Source: Warburgia ugandensis
Taxonomy: Eukaryota; Streptophyta; Magnoliopsida; Canellales; Canellaceae
Length of the DNA: 64,000 bases
NCBI GenBank assembly: GCA_035236585.1
Contig: CP141127.1
Coordinates: 48,126,001-48,190,000 of the forward strand
Reading direction: 5' to 3'
A program made the translations under genes and the position numbers. Shown in pieces: positions 11,718 to 24,820 of the stretch (position 1 is its first letter; the number at the start of each line of letters is the position of its first letter). A model generated the notes under the pieces. The model did not search any database. It was not told the DNA's origin and worked only from the letters and a program-made list of their open reading frames with translations.

Positions 11718-13854
11718 TGTTGTGTTATCCTCAAGTGTAAGGGCCATTGTAGTATAGCATGTGCAAGTATGGGTCGATCCCATAGGGACTCGCTTTAAGA
11801 AATTAAAGTTTTAATAAAATTTCATTCTTCAAAATTTGAAATTAAATGATAAAAATTAACAGAAAGAGAAATTATACTTTAGATGTGTTTAGTCAATGAT
11901 ATTACACAGGTCTAACCCAATGAAAATAAAATTTTAACTAAAAAAAAGAAAATTTCACTTCCCTTGACTGTTTATCATCAATTTTCTCAAATCTGATATC
12001 TTAAAACTCTAATCCACCTTCATTAGCATGTTTCTAATGCTTCTAATTAATGATCTCACGATTGGTAGATTCTAAAAATTCTAAGAGATCTGGGGTAGAT
12101 AATAAATTTGGATATTAACGGCTTAGATCTAATTTTTTATTCTCAAATTGAAAATTAGAAACAATAAAAATGCCTTAAAATGTCCTATAACCCAGATCTG
12201 AAAGTTAATTGAAAATTGGGATTGAAATAGATGAGAAATTGAAGATATCCTAAAATTAAATCAGAACCATTGATTCAGTTAAACATGGATTGATAAAATA
12301 GTTCTTGAATTAAATAGGACACAGATAAAATTTCCCTCTTTTCCCGCAAACCAGAAAACTCGATGGAAAATAACTAATTTTGAGGGCCGATGCTGTTGGA
12401 GATGACAAGAGAGAATGGCAGATGCCGGTGTGGTGGATCAAAAGGGAGAGAGAGACAACACCATGTCGATACTAGTGTGGCGATGAAGGAGAAGGTGGGG
12501 AGTGATGTGAGCAACGAGCGATGGAAGCAAGGAAGCTTGGAGTATCGTCTAACTCAATGGAGGATTGCTAGTAATGGAAGAACAGTGGCAAACTGGGCTG
12601 GTTGCTGATGGGAGGAAGCCTAGGCCGGTGAAGGTGACACTGTAGAGCGTGCGATTGATGATGATGATGGCTGGAGCTGACCAGGATGGGGATGCCGTCT
12701 AGAAAAAGAGAGAGATAGAGATGAGCAGTGGAGATTGCTTGGCCAGAGAGGGAGATTGAAATGAAGTCGGTATCGAACTTGGTAGAGGATGCCAAAAACT
12801 GGGTTTTTGTTGGAAAAATTCAATGATGGAGATAATTGGGAAGACAAGGAAGTGCAGAGCAAGCTGGGGTGATCAGAGAGATGGGTGGAGAGAGGATATC
12901 AGGTAGTGCTAGGCAAAGATCGATGCTAGCTTGGGACGAGGTGTCGAGTGGGAGATTTTTCTATTAAGAGGCTGGGGAAATTGATAGAGATGGGTGATCA
13001 GAGACAATAAAGGGGTGAAGCAAGGATTGGGTTTGGGCAGTGCTATGCAGGTGAATAGGGAAAGTGAGAAGAAGGGTAAGAAGAGAAAAGTGGGAAGGGG
13101 GGTGACTGGTGATGGGTTGAGGAGTGGTAAACATGACGGAAATTGGAACAAAACGATGAGAGGGAGAAGGAGAGAACAAGAGGTAGGGTTGAGCATGGAG
13201 AAGAGGGAGATGGGGCATTGAAGGAGATTGCGGTAAATAACACTTAGAATTTAGAGAGAGAAGTAGGAAAATGGGAAAAAAATTTCCAACAAGAGAGGCA
13301 AGGAAAACAAACTATTTTGTAAGAAAGAAAAATGATTCAAGAGAAAGAGGCAAGTGGATCTAAAAGGATAAACAACCCCAAAACTTCAAAAAAAAACTCT
13401 TTTAAGAATATCTCAATTCCCTCGTTATAAGACTTTCACTCTTTCTTTATCCTTAAGAATTAGTTTCCTACTAGAAAACTTTCTCTTCTTCCAAATCTTA
13501 TTCTTAGTCTCCTCTTCTAATTATAACTCTTCGAAACTTACAATTTTGCTTTATTAATGATCTAGTCTGTCGATGCTCTCTTGAATAATCTGCAACATTG
13601 AATCTCAATCTGAGCCATCCAAGCCTCCTTTAGTTGATTTACAAGACATTAGACTATATCAGAGTTATCTAACTGTACATTAAGCATCTAATTAGCTCAG
13701 ATGATCACCTGACCGTTAATTTTGACAAATTAATGATTGGATGGTCCATTGGAGCTAAATTCAAAATCAAGCTAAAAATTACAAATTTGATCACTTAGAT
13801 TATCTAATTGAAAGCTAAATTAGGGGTATTTTGATCAAAATTGAACACTTAACA
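11718..13854 (-). repeat. 5' LTR of element B
   Basis: About 2.14 kb; pairs with 4461-7170. It has the same pyrimidine-rich leader and the TATA-like CTTATAACGAGGG near 13430. It lacks the foldback MITE, showing that the MITE entered after the two LTRs were made. Frames on either strand at 12390-13243 are low-complexity. Confidence 0.9.
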
Positions 13855-13857
13855 AAG

Positions 13858-14029
13858 ACCTTTAAAGACATTTATTTAAGTGACTTTAAAACTACTCTAT
13901 TTTTTAAGTTGTTTACCTAAATGACTTTAAAAGTTTTAGACTTTCCAAGTTGGCTCAATAGAAGTCACTTAGTAAGCGACTTCAATTATCCTTTTTAATT
14001 GACTTTAAAAGCCCCTTGTCTACTAGTGT
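13858..14029. mobile_element. Right fragment of a CACTA-like non-autonomous element
   Basis: Ends in GTCTACTAGTG, i.e. CACTAGTAGAC on the other strand, which fits the CACTA superfamily terminus. Inside are at least five AAGTGACTTTAAAA / AAATGACTTTAAAAG words in both orientations, like the subterminal repeats of this superfamily. The same words occur at 4387-4460, so element B probably landed inside it. Confidence 0.45.
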
Positions 14030-14049
14030 ATGTTTCAAAACCTCCATGT

Positions 14050-14690
14050 TCAAAACTTTCCTAGGATTTTTGCTTCACAACAACCACTAAGTTTTCAACT
14101 ACCCCAACTAACACAAAAACCATCAATGGAGGATAATATGCAATATATCATGAAGAAACTTGATGAAAATTCTAAATCCCTACATCAAACCTTGAATCAA
14201 AGTTGACAAAATATCACTAGGTTAGAGAGGGAAATGGGTCAGTTGCATGCATCTTTAAGTGAAAGGGAAAAAGGAACATTTCCCAGTTAACCTATCCCTA
14301 ACCTTAAAGCCAATTAGAAATAGGGTCTAGTTCACAAAGACCTCATGAGCAAGCAAAGTCCATCACAACCCGTGGGAGTGGGCATTAGGTTGATAACAAA
14401 GTAAGGCAGACTAAGGAAAAGGAAGAGGAGAATGAAAAGGCCAAAACACAAGAGAAAGAGATTAGACAGAAACCTCCTACTCCATCTAAGCCGATAATGT
14501 AGGCACCCTATGTGCCCAAAGCCCCATTCCCTCAATTACTCAACAAGACTAAGAAAGGAACAAATTTCAATGAGATAATGGAAGTGCTTAAATATGTACC
14601 AATAAATATTCCATTATGCAATGCTATAAAGGATATTCCTACTTATGCTAAGTTTCTTAAAGAGCTCTGCACTACAAAGTAAAAGCTTAA
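14050..14690 (+). pseudogene. gag C-terminus / linker remnant (element C)
   Basis: Interrupted plus-strand frames reading a Lys/Glu-rich linker (KEKEEENEKAKTQEKEI, about 14413-14466), then PPTPSKPIM, APYVPKAPFPQLL and FNEIMEVLKYVPINIPL (about 14568-14620). This is the well-known linker of Athila/Tat Ty3 elements upstream of the protease. Several stops. Confidence 0.8.
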
Positions 14691-14691
14691 T

Positions 14692-15190
14692 ATGCAAAAG
14701 AAAGCCTTCCTCACCGAGCAAGTGAGCTCTTTAATTAAACACAAGACCCCACCAAAATTTAGAGATCTAGTATGTCCTACAATTTTTTGCATTAGAGGAA
14801 AACATGTCATACATAGAGCATTACTTGACTTAGGGGCTAGTGTTATTCTATTCCCATACTCTGTCTATGAGCCATTAGGACTTTTTGAGCTTAAGCCAAC
14901 TAACAGCACATTATAGTTAACTGATAGATCAATTAAGATTCCAGATGGTATGGTTGAGGATGTATTAATACAAGTGGACCAGTTCTATTTCCTATCGATT
15001 TCATTGTCCTGGATACCTAGCCTATATTAGACCCCAATAGTCAGATCCTAGTAATTCTTGGATGTCCATTCTTGGTGACATCTAATGCAATTATAAATTA
15101 TAGAAATGGTGTGTTACAATTATCCTTTGGCAATATGAAAGTTGAGCTCAATCTTTTCAATGCCGACCATCAACAATTAGATCTTGATGA
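14692..15190 (+). pseudogene. Ty3/gypsy retropepsin remnant (element C)
   Basis: The frame 14692-14916 reads KAFLTEQVSSLI near the start and RALLDLGASVILFPYSVYE in the middle; DLGAS is the aspartic protease active-site motif in the form usual for this lineage (DLG in place of DTG). After a stop it continues as LTDRSIKIPDGMVEDVLIQV and, with shifts, the second half of the domain to about 15180. In an active element it cleaves the Gag-Pol polyprotein. RT, RNase H and integrase, which should follow, are absent, so C carries a large internal deletion. Confidence 0.88.
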
Positions 15191-15399
15191 CTCTTGAAAT
15201 AGGATTTAAGATTTAATTCTAGAAGTTCTTCCACCATTGTCTACCTTCAGTCCACTAGAGACCTGTCTTACACAATCTAATTTCAATTTTTAACATCTAG
15301 ATGAAGACATTAAACTTAGTGCTTACTAAGAGGCAACTCAAGGTTTTAGAGTCTCATTATTTTGTACCTATATTTCAAAAAATTGAGGACAATGTTTCA
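15191..15399 (+). other. Deleted pol junction of element C
   Basis: Leads from the protease end straight to the G-rich block, replacing the roughly 3 kb expected for RT to integrase. No domain recognised. Confidence 0.45.
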
Positions 15400-15416
15400 T
15401 TCAGGTTGGGGGTGTA
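15400..15416 (+). other. Internal polypurine-like motif of element C
   Basis: TTCAGGTTGGGGGTGTA preceded by GAGGACAATGTTT, as in A and B. Confidence 0.7.
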
Positions 15417-16917
15417 GACATGCATAAGGTATCTAGGTTTTTTTTTTCATCTTGAACAAAAAAAAATTGAAATTTTTTTTTTTTAAGGAAGAGTTCCCTT
15501 ACTATGATGAGAACTAGATGTTCAAAATTTAGTAATTCTATTATTTTCACCTCTTAATGGGAGTGAATATGTCTAGTTTTGCATATTATTCATTTGTTGA
15601 AGCATTTTATGAAATTTAATTTTCTAAAAATATTTACATACAGCACATAGTCAAGACTAAAAAAGAGGTATGATTTAGATACATGAGGAAAATCAATGGA
15701 GGCCTATAACCAAGAGAATTTAGAGGCTATCTTCTTTTCAAAGAGTTATAAGTAAGTCCACAGTTTCTTTAGCATACACAACTTAGTGTGATCCTATTAT
15801 CCTTGTTTTGGTTAGCTATTAAGAATAAATAGGAGTAATAGCGTTCTTTCCAAAAAAATTAATGAATCTGATAGGCTTTAGGAAACCTAGGGAATAATAT
15901 AGGTCATCCTTGTTCAACCCAGAGACATAAAACCTACCTAATATATATTATATGATTACTTAGCCCTTTGAGCCTATCACTATTAAGAAAAATAAATAAC
16001 CACTACCCATTTTTAAAATGAGTAGAGTTAGTAGACAAGTTCAAAAGAGAACAAAAAGTCAAAGAAGTGAGAAAAATTAGTAGTCTTTCTTCCAAAGAAC
16101 TAAAAGAAAAAGGAAAAGAAAAGTGAAAAGAAACAAGCAACAAAAAAATGGAAAGACAAGAATACAAAGGAAATTCACTTCAACAAATTCAAAGAAGAAT
16201 TGTCCAACAATAAAAAAGAAGACCTCTACTCAATTTTAAAACTTTGAAATCCTTATACCCTTCTTTTTTGAACCTTTCCCAAGCCTACGTTTCATCCTAT
16301 TTAAAGATATATTAATCTTAGGTAGAACCTAGTCTCAAAGAGGAAATAAAAAGAAGGAATTAAGGTAAAATACCCCTACTATTCTTGGTAATGACATTCA
16401 CTCTTAAGGATCACTTTCCTTTGTCTCTTTAGCACTTAAAATGTCTATGTGAACCATTAGCTTTATTGGATTTAGTCACATAATGAAAGAAATGTGATCA
16501 ACCCTTTATCTTAGAGCTTTAATTTTTAGAATATACCTGAGAGGATTTGAGGTCAAAACATATAATCAATGAAATTTAAAAGTATTTACAATTTAGGACT
16601 CATTTGCCCATACACACATATGCACTCTAAAAATTAACTAGAATGAAATGTCTTTAATATGTGTATGATTTGTAAAATTGACAATCTTCTCTATTAAGTT
16701 ATAAAAAATTAGCAGAATACTAATGAATGAGCATTCTCTGAGAAAAAATAGGGGACTGGACCTTAGGAAATTTTATAGGTATATTCATTACAAACTGTCA
16801 CAAAGCATAACTCATCCACTAGGGGTAACCTATGGGTTCAAAGACTTGTTGCATGTGTTAAATGCAACTGTGAGTACCTACAAAAGTGGCACCTTATATC
16901 ATTTTTTGTGTAAAATG
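15417..16917 (+). mobile_element. 3' noncoding region of element C
   Basis: Homologous to the tails of A and B. The frame 16723-17052 crosses from this tail into the LTR and is not a gene. Confidence 0.7.
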
Positions 16918-16929
16918 CTGGTTGGAGGG
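16918..16929 (+). other. Polypurine tract of element C
   Basis: CTGGTTGGAGGG directly before the LTR start TGTGATAAG. Confidence 0.75.
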
Positions 16930-19603
16930 TGTGATAAGTTCCCAATTTTGTGTAAAAAGTACCCAATTAGTTGCCCATGTAGTATAACTTATAGTGTTGA
17001 GAAGGGGAATCCAATCGAGATAGAAATTGAAGCCATTCATGAGGTTTCCTAGTCTAACTAGGAAACCTAAGCAAGCCATAAATCCAAGGTGTAAAAATGA
17101 AGATTCAAGATGATTCTAGGGCAAGTTAGAACAAGTTAGAAGGAAGTTGGAGAAGCAAAAGGTGACTAGAAATGGACCCAAGCCCAAGCCATGCATTTCC
17201 ACCTCCATTGCATGGGTGCTATTCAAGCCACCTAAGCTATTAAAGCCATGAAAAAGGGTGATAAGGAGCTACTCAAGCCTTGAAGCCAAGTAATGAAGCC
17301 ACTTAAGCCACCAAGGAATGAGCCATCAAGCCAAAAAGGAGTGCCACATGGAGTCACACAATTGGTCCATCAATTCAAACAACTTTCATATGTTAAAAGT
17401 GTGATTTTTAAGAGATTTTGTAATATTAATGTAAAAGGTAAGATGATCATGCATTAGGGGTCGTATAAAGAGAGAAAAACCCATATTCCTAATCTATTTC
17501 CTAACCATAACCTACCCATACTACTAGGGTTCCACCATTTTAAGTAGAGGGAGCAATCATCCAAAGGAGGACACCCCCCTCCCCCACCCAAACTTTCCTA
17601 TTTGGTGATCAAGGGTTTCCTAAATAGGAAACCTTAGGTCTACTTCAATTCAATTAATTTCAAAATGATAGATATTTCCATATATTTCTTAAACCTTATT
17701 CCTTATGTAAATCCATGACTTTCCGCAATTCAAATCCATCTAATTAGAAGGGTGGAGAGCCACTTTCCTTCTATGAAAACGGATGCCTTCCTCACTTTGT
17801 AATTTAGAAACCAGCTGGCTCATATTTATTTCTCTCTCTTATCTTATCTATAATGACTTATTCCTACCTAAATTTTCTCCTCCTAACCTTCCTCATTCAA
17901 TACCCTAGCCATAGGACTACTTTGATCATGTTTTCACCCCTTCCTAATTTAGAAAATCTCTCATCTATATATAGCCCCATGTTTCATACGAATTTTTCAA
18001 GTAGAGGTGGGTGACACACCTTGAAATCAAGCTTTCATTTTGTGTTATTTGTGCTAGACTTTGGGATTTCTTAGATGATTTTCTCCCTTTGGATTTCTAG
18101 TTATTTTCTCTCTATTTCAGGTTAGTAGTTTGCTTGCTTTAGTTTAGTTTTTATTGTTTTACTTTATAGTTTTGCACATTCTTTCCATCTGGCTTTTCCT
18201 TTCTTCTTTACCTCAATTCCACTTGTTATTTTTTTATTCTATCAATATTTAAGTTAACTCATTCTAGTAGTAACATTGAAGATAAGAGCTAGCTTAAATT
18301 CTTGATTTCCCCACTTCAATTCCATGTTTTTTGTCCTCTTTTTCCCTTAGTCTTGCCCAGTTTTTTCTTAGTTCACCCACTTAGCTTTCTTTTCTCTTGA
18401 ATTTATTTATCAATTTTCTTTGCATGTCACCATACTTTAGTTTGTGAGCTCTATATTGTACTTTTTTTATAGTTTAGATTAGGTTTTATGCTCAGGAATT
18501 GGACATAATTTCTAGCTTTTGAACATGAATTATGTGTTTAATTTTTTATGTAATTTGGAGATGATTCAATAAAATTTTTGGGAATTCTTGATATGAAATG
18601 TTGCTTTCATAAAATTACTTAATATTTGGGTTGTTTCCTTGCATAAAAGTTGTTATTTAAATAGCTTTCTAAAGTAAGATTTATTCATTGTTCTTAAGTA
18701 CTGAAATCTAGAAATTGGTTTTTCTTTAAATTTGTGCTTTAATTCTAGCCACCAAAACATTTTATTTTTTGGAATCCGTACGTACCCATTTAGACTTGCA
18801 CAATATTTATTATGTCTCATAGTTATTTTGTATAGTAACTCACTTTTGGTACAATAAATTTCACCATATTTAGGGCTTCAGAATCATGCACGCGTCCAAA
18901 AACCATGCACATGGTTCTAAAGAGAATTTCTTTTAGATTCTTGGTTAACTTAGTTATTAAATCCTATGTTATAGTAGTTAAATTAGTTTTTTGTACGTTT
19001 TTTTAGGATTATAAATTTTCCCCTTTGAATTTTAAAAAGTTCTATTTTTGGTAAGTTTTAGTTTACAGAAGTTCTAAATTAGGAAAGTTTCCATTTTAGG
19101 TAGTTTCCTTAAGTTTAATTACTTGGTTGAATCTTTCTATTTCTCTATATTTTCTTTATTTTGTTACTTTTTAATTAGTTAAGTTTTCAATTCTATTAGA
19201 TTAGTTTAGCTTTAGTAAGTTTCCTTCACTTTTAATTCTAGATTGGGAAAGTTTCTATTTTTAATAACTTTCCTTAAGTTAGTTGTTTACTATAATTTAT
19301 GAGAAGTTACTATTATTTATTTATTTAAGTGCATGCTGCTAGGTAAGTTTCCATTTTCATTGTTTATTTTTTATTTAGACAATTTTCCTTTTTAGTATTA
19401 GTTTCTAATTCCATACATGTTTCTAATTTGAGTACTTTAATCTCTTAGTGCAATCCAAACCCTTCTCTTTTGGCTAAAGCTAAATAATTTGAATAAGATC
19501 CAATCCATTTCAAATCTATGAGATTCCTCATGAGATCAACCTCACTTGTGTGAAAATACTACATTAATTCATGCGCTTGTAAGTTTTATTTAAAACAACA
19601 ACA
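16930..19603 (+). repeat. 3' LTR of element C
   Basis: Starts TGTGATAAGTTCCC after the PPT and most likely ends near 19603 in the AAACAACAACA stretch, preceded by a leader-like ACCTCACTTGTGTGAAAAT block typical of such LTR ends. Its first 1.6 kb is homologous to the LTR piece of element A (2808-4386). The right end is judged from wording alone since no complete partner LTR is present. Confidence 0.65.
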
Positions 19604-19860
19604 CCTATCAAGAATTTGCTCTTGTTTTATATTTGAGTAGAAAAATCGACATTTCTTTGCTCATCATGATGAGTTTGCATAAAAGATCATTGTGCATAGA
19701 TGTATAAGATAGATAAAAGTCACTCTTGAGTCAACTTTTGATCATAACTCATGCAATATACATAGCTATAGTTGAATGATAGAATATATTCATGGATACA
19801 TGAGAATAATTTTGGTCGTTATGTTCCCTTTACTAGAAACTTGATGTTCCACCCATATTC
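19604..19860. other. Short unassigned spacer
   Basis: About 250 bp of AT-rich sequence between the C LTR and the E1 LTR; nothing recognised. Confidence 0.4.
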
Positions 19861-19999
19861 TATAACAACCCCAATTTTTATGAATATAATTAAATTATAA
19901 AAAATTAAAAGTAAAAATTCTAAATGTGGAACCAAAACTTTGAGTTCCAGAAAAATTCATTTTTTATATAAAAATAAAATCAAGACTTAAAACTTGGAT

Positions 20000-20260
20000 A
20001 TTTGTAATGTACTTGAAAAATTGATCAGAATGATTGTAAGTACATCAAATTCTTAGATCGGATGAAAAATCCTTATTTTTCTCTATTTTTATTAATAAAA
20101 GGGTAAAATGATAATTTTATTCATAATTGAGACCTAAGAAATCAAAATTTGCAATGTACAAGAAAATATGATTCCAACACCACTAAGTACACTCAATTTC
20201 GACTTCAGGAGAATAAAATAAATTTTTCTCCAAAAAAGGGTAAAATGGTCTTTTCACACC
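20000..20260 (+). repeat. Imperfect direct duplication in U3 of E1
   Basis: Two successive modules, each with a TTTGYAATGTAC word, a TAAGTACA word and an AAAAGGGTAAAATGRT end, spaced about 130 bp. The same doubled arrangement occurs in E2 (about 37255-37540, minus), so it predates the two insertions. Confidence 0.5.
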
Positions 20261-23200
20261 TCCGTGGGGCCCACAACCGGATCCAACAGCCAAAAAACAT
20301 ATAATCATGAGTCAAACCACTACCAGCTACTAGTGGAGAAGCAGGTAGTAGTGGGAATCCAATAACAATTTAATAATAGAAAGAAATCAAACATGATAAT
20401 TACATGTAATCATAGAAAATTCAAAATGTCTTTATAAACATCTCATAAAATTCCCAAAAATTTTCCTAATGTTCTTCACGAGGTCCCCTAGAATGCCCTA
20501 AAATCCCAGCTCCAAACTCCCTTTCCATCTTCCCCATTTCTCTTTTCTTTCTCTCTTTCTCTCGCTTTCTCTGTGGACGTGTCCCCAGATGCTCCTGGGC
20601 AAATGACCCCTGTGTCTGCATCAGGAGCATCCATGGATGCGTCGTCCTCGATGAACCAGGGTTTTTACCCAAGAAACCTTAATTCAATTAGCCATCACAT
20701 TCTAAATGTTAATTTTCAATCTTCACCATTGGATCTGGTCGGACAAGGCTGATCTACAAAAGCCCTAAGTTTTCATGATGATCCACCTCCTAGATCATCG
20801 TGAAACTCAAAACGAAGTACAACTCCGGTATTGGTTACCATCTCTGGTGGACTTTTCAAGTTATTTTGGCCAATCTAGCCGTTAAGTGGTGATCTTGCAC
20901 CATTAAATATCTTCAGCGTGTGGTGATCTACAAAAGCCCCATGGTCCCCCACCTTCTTCAGCAATGGAAATGGCTATTTCCTCGACTATATCCATTTTCG
21001 GCGTTAGGGTTTTCTTTCTCTAGTAAATCTCTTCTCCAGTGGGTGATTTTCGACCACCCTTCACTCCCCTTTCATTTCTGGCATCCCCTGGGTGATTTTC
21101 GACCATCCTTGATTTCCTCCGACCATTGATCCATCGAAAATGATGGATCCGGCAATAGATGATGAGATCTCCATCATTTATAGGTTAGAAGTAAACTTCA
21201 AGCCATTGAATGATTTCCTAGGGCCCAAAAACCCAAGGAGATGAAATCTGGGATTTTGATCATGACTGATGGAGGAGATTAGATGATGGGCAGTCCAACA
21301 GTCCAGATCTAGGCTGTCTCGCCTATCACCGGTCACCTCTCCCCAGTGACAGGTAATCCTAGGTAACACAACATGGGCCGCACTCTTGTTTTGTCACGTT
21401 TTGTGGAGTTGATCTCAGCCGTCCAATTTTTAACTGAGAGCTTATTTCTTCAATTAAGAGCTCAATTTTGAACCCATAAGATTTATGTTTTTAATTGTAT
21501 TTATTTGTGATAATTACTAAAATCCATTCCAATAGTATTGGATCATGATCAAGATGACTTTAAAATGAAAATCTAAATCACTGGATGGATTCAGGAGGCC
21601 CCAAAACCTTAATGACCATGATCATAGTAAAAATTCTAGATACCTAGATCAATTAATTGAACAAAAAACTATAAGATCAATATCAACCCTTAAAATAGCC
21701 TCAAATCTTAAAATCCAAATTCTAATCTCAATTTAACCCCAAATTGAGCTAAAAAAGTTAGGTTGGATTCCTCTTGATGAGGAGAACCTACTGAACTTAG
21801 AAAAGTATTACTAATTCCTATGATTAGTGAAATTTGGAATGATCAAACTCTATAATTCTAATCCATTGATGATATTGTGATTTTGAAAAATGGAATCAAT
21901 GGTTAGAAGTGACTAATATATGTTTAATTAAGAGATCTAGCCTTAAAAGTAGTAAAATCCATAAAAATGAATGGTAATCTCCTTAATCAATTCAATCAAG
22001 GAGGATTGGACATCATGGATGCATTTTGATGATGATATAAATTTAATATCATATGGATTGATGGACTTGACGATGATAAATTGGGATAGATTAAGATCTA
22101 TGCCCTTAAATTGGATAAAATGACTTAAGATCTTCTTGATCGGTTGGACCAAGAAGGATCAAATCATTGGATGAGATGCATTAATGATCTAGTGATAAAA
22201 TCACATTAAGAAGATGTATTAGATCTAAAGGAAAATGAAAGATCAAGATCTAAACCCTAAAAGGGATGAAAAATGAATAGAAATCAATTATGACTGTTGG
22301 ATCATGATGAATAGTTATTGCATGTTAATTGTTAGATTTATTTATGCTTTAATTTTTATGTTATGAAAATTACATTGAAAATGTAATTAAATGAAAAACA
22401 GAGTTGAAAGACATTTACATAGAATGAATGACATGGACTTAAGTAAGGGCTATAGTTAGTAGGATAATATAAGGAATATCATTTCCTTGTCCCAAATTAG
22501 GAGAATAATGAAACTCCATGAAGGAAACTTTAAATATTCATGGACTTAATTAAAATCAATTAGAAAGAGTACTTAGGGTTAAAATGCTTATAGGAACCTT
22601 ATGAAAGGTTGAGCTAAGGTCACTTTAGTGAATGCTAAACATAGTGGTTAATGGGCTTTTCTAATAGAGCATCACTCTTCCCCTACCTTCCCTTGATGTT
22701 TGTGAGGTCTAAACACCTCCTCACATAAGGATTGAAGTAACCACCTTGTGTTCAGCCATTCAACTAGTAAGCCTTAGTCAATTGGAAATAAGAGTAGTCT
22801 AAACTTAAGATGAAATAAGCTATCTTCAACTAGTAAAACATTAACTAGTTGAATAATAATAATAAGAGCAAAAAAGGTTAGTAAAATATCTAATCTTAAT
22901 AAAAATGGTAAGTAAGATAATCAAGATCAAACAAGAACCATAAGATCTTGAATGATCAAGAACAATAAGAATCATAACATTGTATTGTATTTAATATGTA
23001 TGCTTATGAGTATGTATGTTGTAGATCAAATCTAGATCATTAGATTTGATAATGTAAACCCTTGATCAAATATAATTCAAGGAAGAGAACCAGGATCATC
23101 TCCCTTAGGGATGATCAAATAACTAAACTTAGATCAAAGAAGAACTAGATTATAGAATATCTAGGCCCTTGTTCTTTATCAACAAGTATAGATTGCTGAT

Positions 23201-23407
23201 CAAAGGATCTATGAAAGATCAAGATCAAAGAGGGATACACAAAGACTTAGAGATAGAAAATACTTAGATCTAAAAGGTTGGAAGATCATTCTAACCATCA
23301 GATCTATTGATCAATAGGATAAAATACTATTCGAGGAAGATAGATTATAGAGATAATAGGAACGCAAGATAGATCTAGATCCTTTATATCAAAGGATAAG
23401 ATTAGAT

Positions 23408-23542
<135 letters not shown>

Positions 23543-24782
23543 GAGATTATCCAAAATTGTACAAATAATGACAGTATGTATGTATGTTCAAATTACATAC
23601 GTCAATCATGGAGAATCTCAAAGGATGGATCACTACATGAAGGTAGGTGGAACTTTAAGAATACAAGACCTATGGTCTATGAAATTGCTATTATACATAA
23701 ACATTATAATGCTTAAGAATGATAACATGCTTAATTACATTTGAATCATAATTCATGTATATGAATAGAGATAACTATTGAAATTAGATGGAATATATAA
23801 TAAATACCTAGGTATCATTTATGATTACCCCTAAACTTATATAAGAACATAATAATAATGGATATCATTTGTATAAAATGAGTATCCTTACACTTAATAA
23901 CATTTGGTATATAAATACCAAATTAAAGGAAATGGGGATCATTTACAATAAATGATTAATTACTAAACTTATATGAACATGAGTATCATTCATTGTAAAC
24001 GAGGATCCCTAAATCTAAAAATGAAATTATAATTTTAGTATGAGGATATTGAATATGATGATGATAATATAAACAAACATATCGTCTAAGATGTACAAGA
24101 AGTATGTTAAATACAAGCATGGAGGCTTGTGATTTTGTTTTAAACAGGCATAAGCCTAGGGATGCAATGCTAGGGAAGTTATGAGGGTTTGGCCACCCAC
24201 TTCCTAAAATTTGATGATGTTATGATACCTTGCCCAAAGACAGGCTAAAAGTTGGGTAGGGCAATTATGGGAAGGCCCCACTATGAAAGTCCTGTCTCCC
24301 CATACGGGCAGTGACACAATATTTTCCACTGTTCTATCAGTGGTGAACATGACAGTTATCTGAGCGCGCTAATACGAATCAAACTGCAGCATGGTAGTCC
24401 TTGAGTATTTTGCATATGATGCATGGCATAGTGAGATGCCAATGCTGCCCTAATGAGGAAGTATTTCTCGAGCAAAAGTCTAGATGATTTATCAACTTAG
24501 TATATCTGAGTATGGTTATTGATGTTTTAGATATTGACTATTTTCCAAGGTTTTTAACCATATATATATATATATATATATATACATACGATATAGTGGT
24601 GAGTGGTTTGGAATTATCATAGTGGATGTTACATGATAAATTTTATGATTTAATGATCATATATGGTATGGTTCATGGAAATTGAAGTATGTGATTAATA
24701 TGGAATATGATGATTATGAATAATGTACTTTTGAATTATACAATTCCATATGTTCTTAAATCCCCTACCAAGCATAGCTTGC

Positions 24783-24820
24783 TGAGATATTGTAAATATT
24801 TAAATGTTTTCAATATCTCA
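24783..24820 (+). other. Conserved stem-loop near the 3' end of LTR E1
   Basis: TGAGATATTG (24783-24792) pairs with CAATATCTCA (24811-24820) around an 18-nt loop. The same stem occurs in E2 (33010-33047) and, slightly eroded, in E3 (54825-54854), each 380-550 bp from the LTR end. Confidence 0.65.

Larger units (their letters stand above)
4461..13854 (-). mobile_element. Non-autonomous Ty3/gypsy LTR retrotransposon (element B)
   Basis: The element reads on the minus strand: 5' LTR 13854-11718, PBS 11711-11692, interior, PPT 7184-7171, 3' LTR 7170-4461. The LTRs are direct repeats ending in minus-strand TGTTAAGTG and CACAA(T/C)A. The interior (about 4.5 kb) holds only a gag-like or linker remnant and a 1.5-kb 3' noncoding tail shared with elements A and C; no protease, reverse transcriptase, RNase H or integrase is visible. 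It therefore looks like a derivative moved in trans by an Athila/Tat-type relative. No clear 5-bp target duplication is left at the flanks (GGGCC versus AAGAC). Confidence 0.85.

Noticed and set aside
16723-17052. 109-codon plus-strand frame
   Set aside because: Crosses the PPT and LTR border of element C; no domain.
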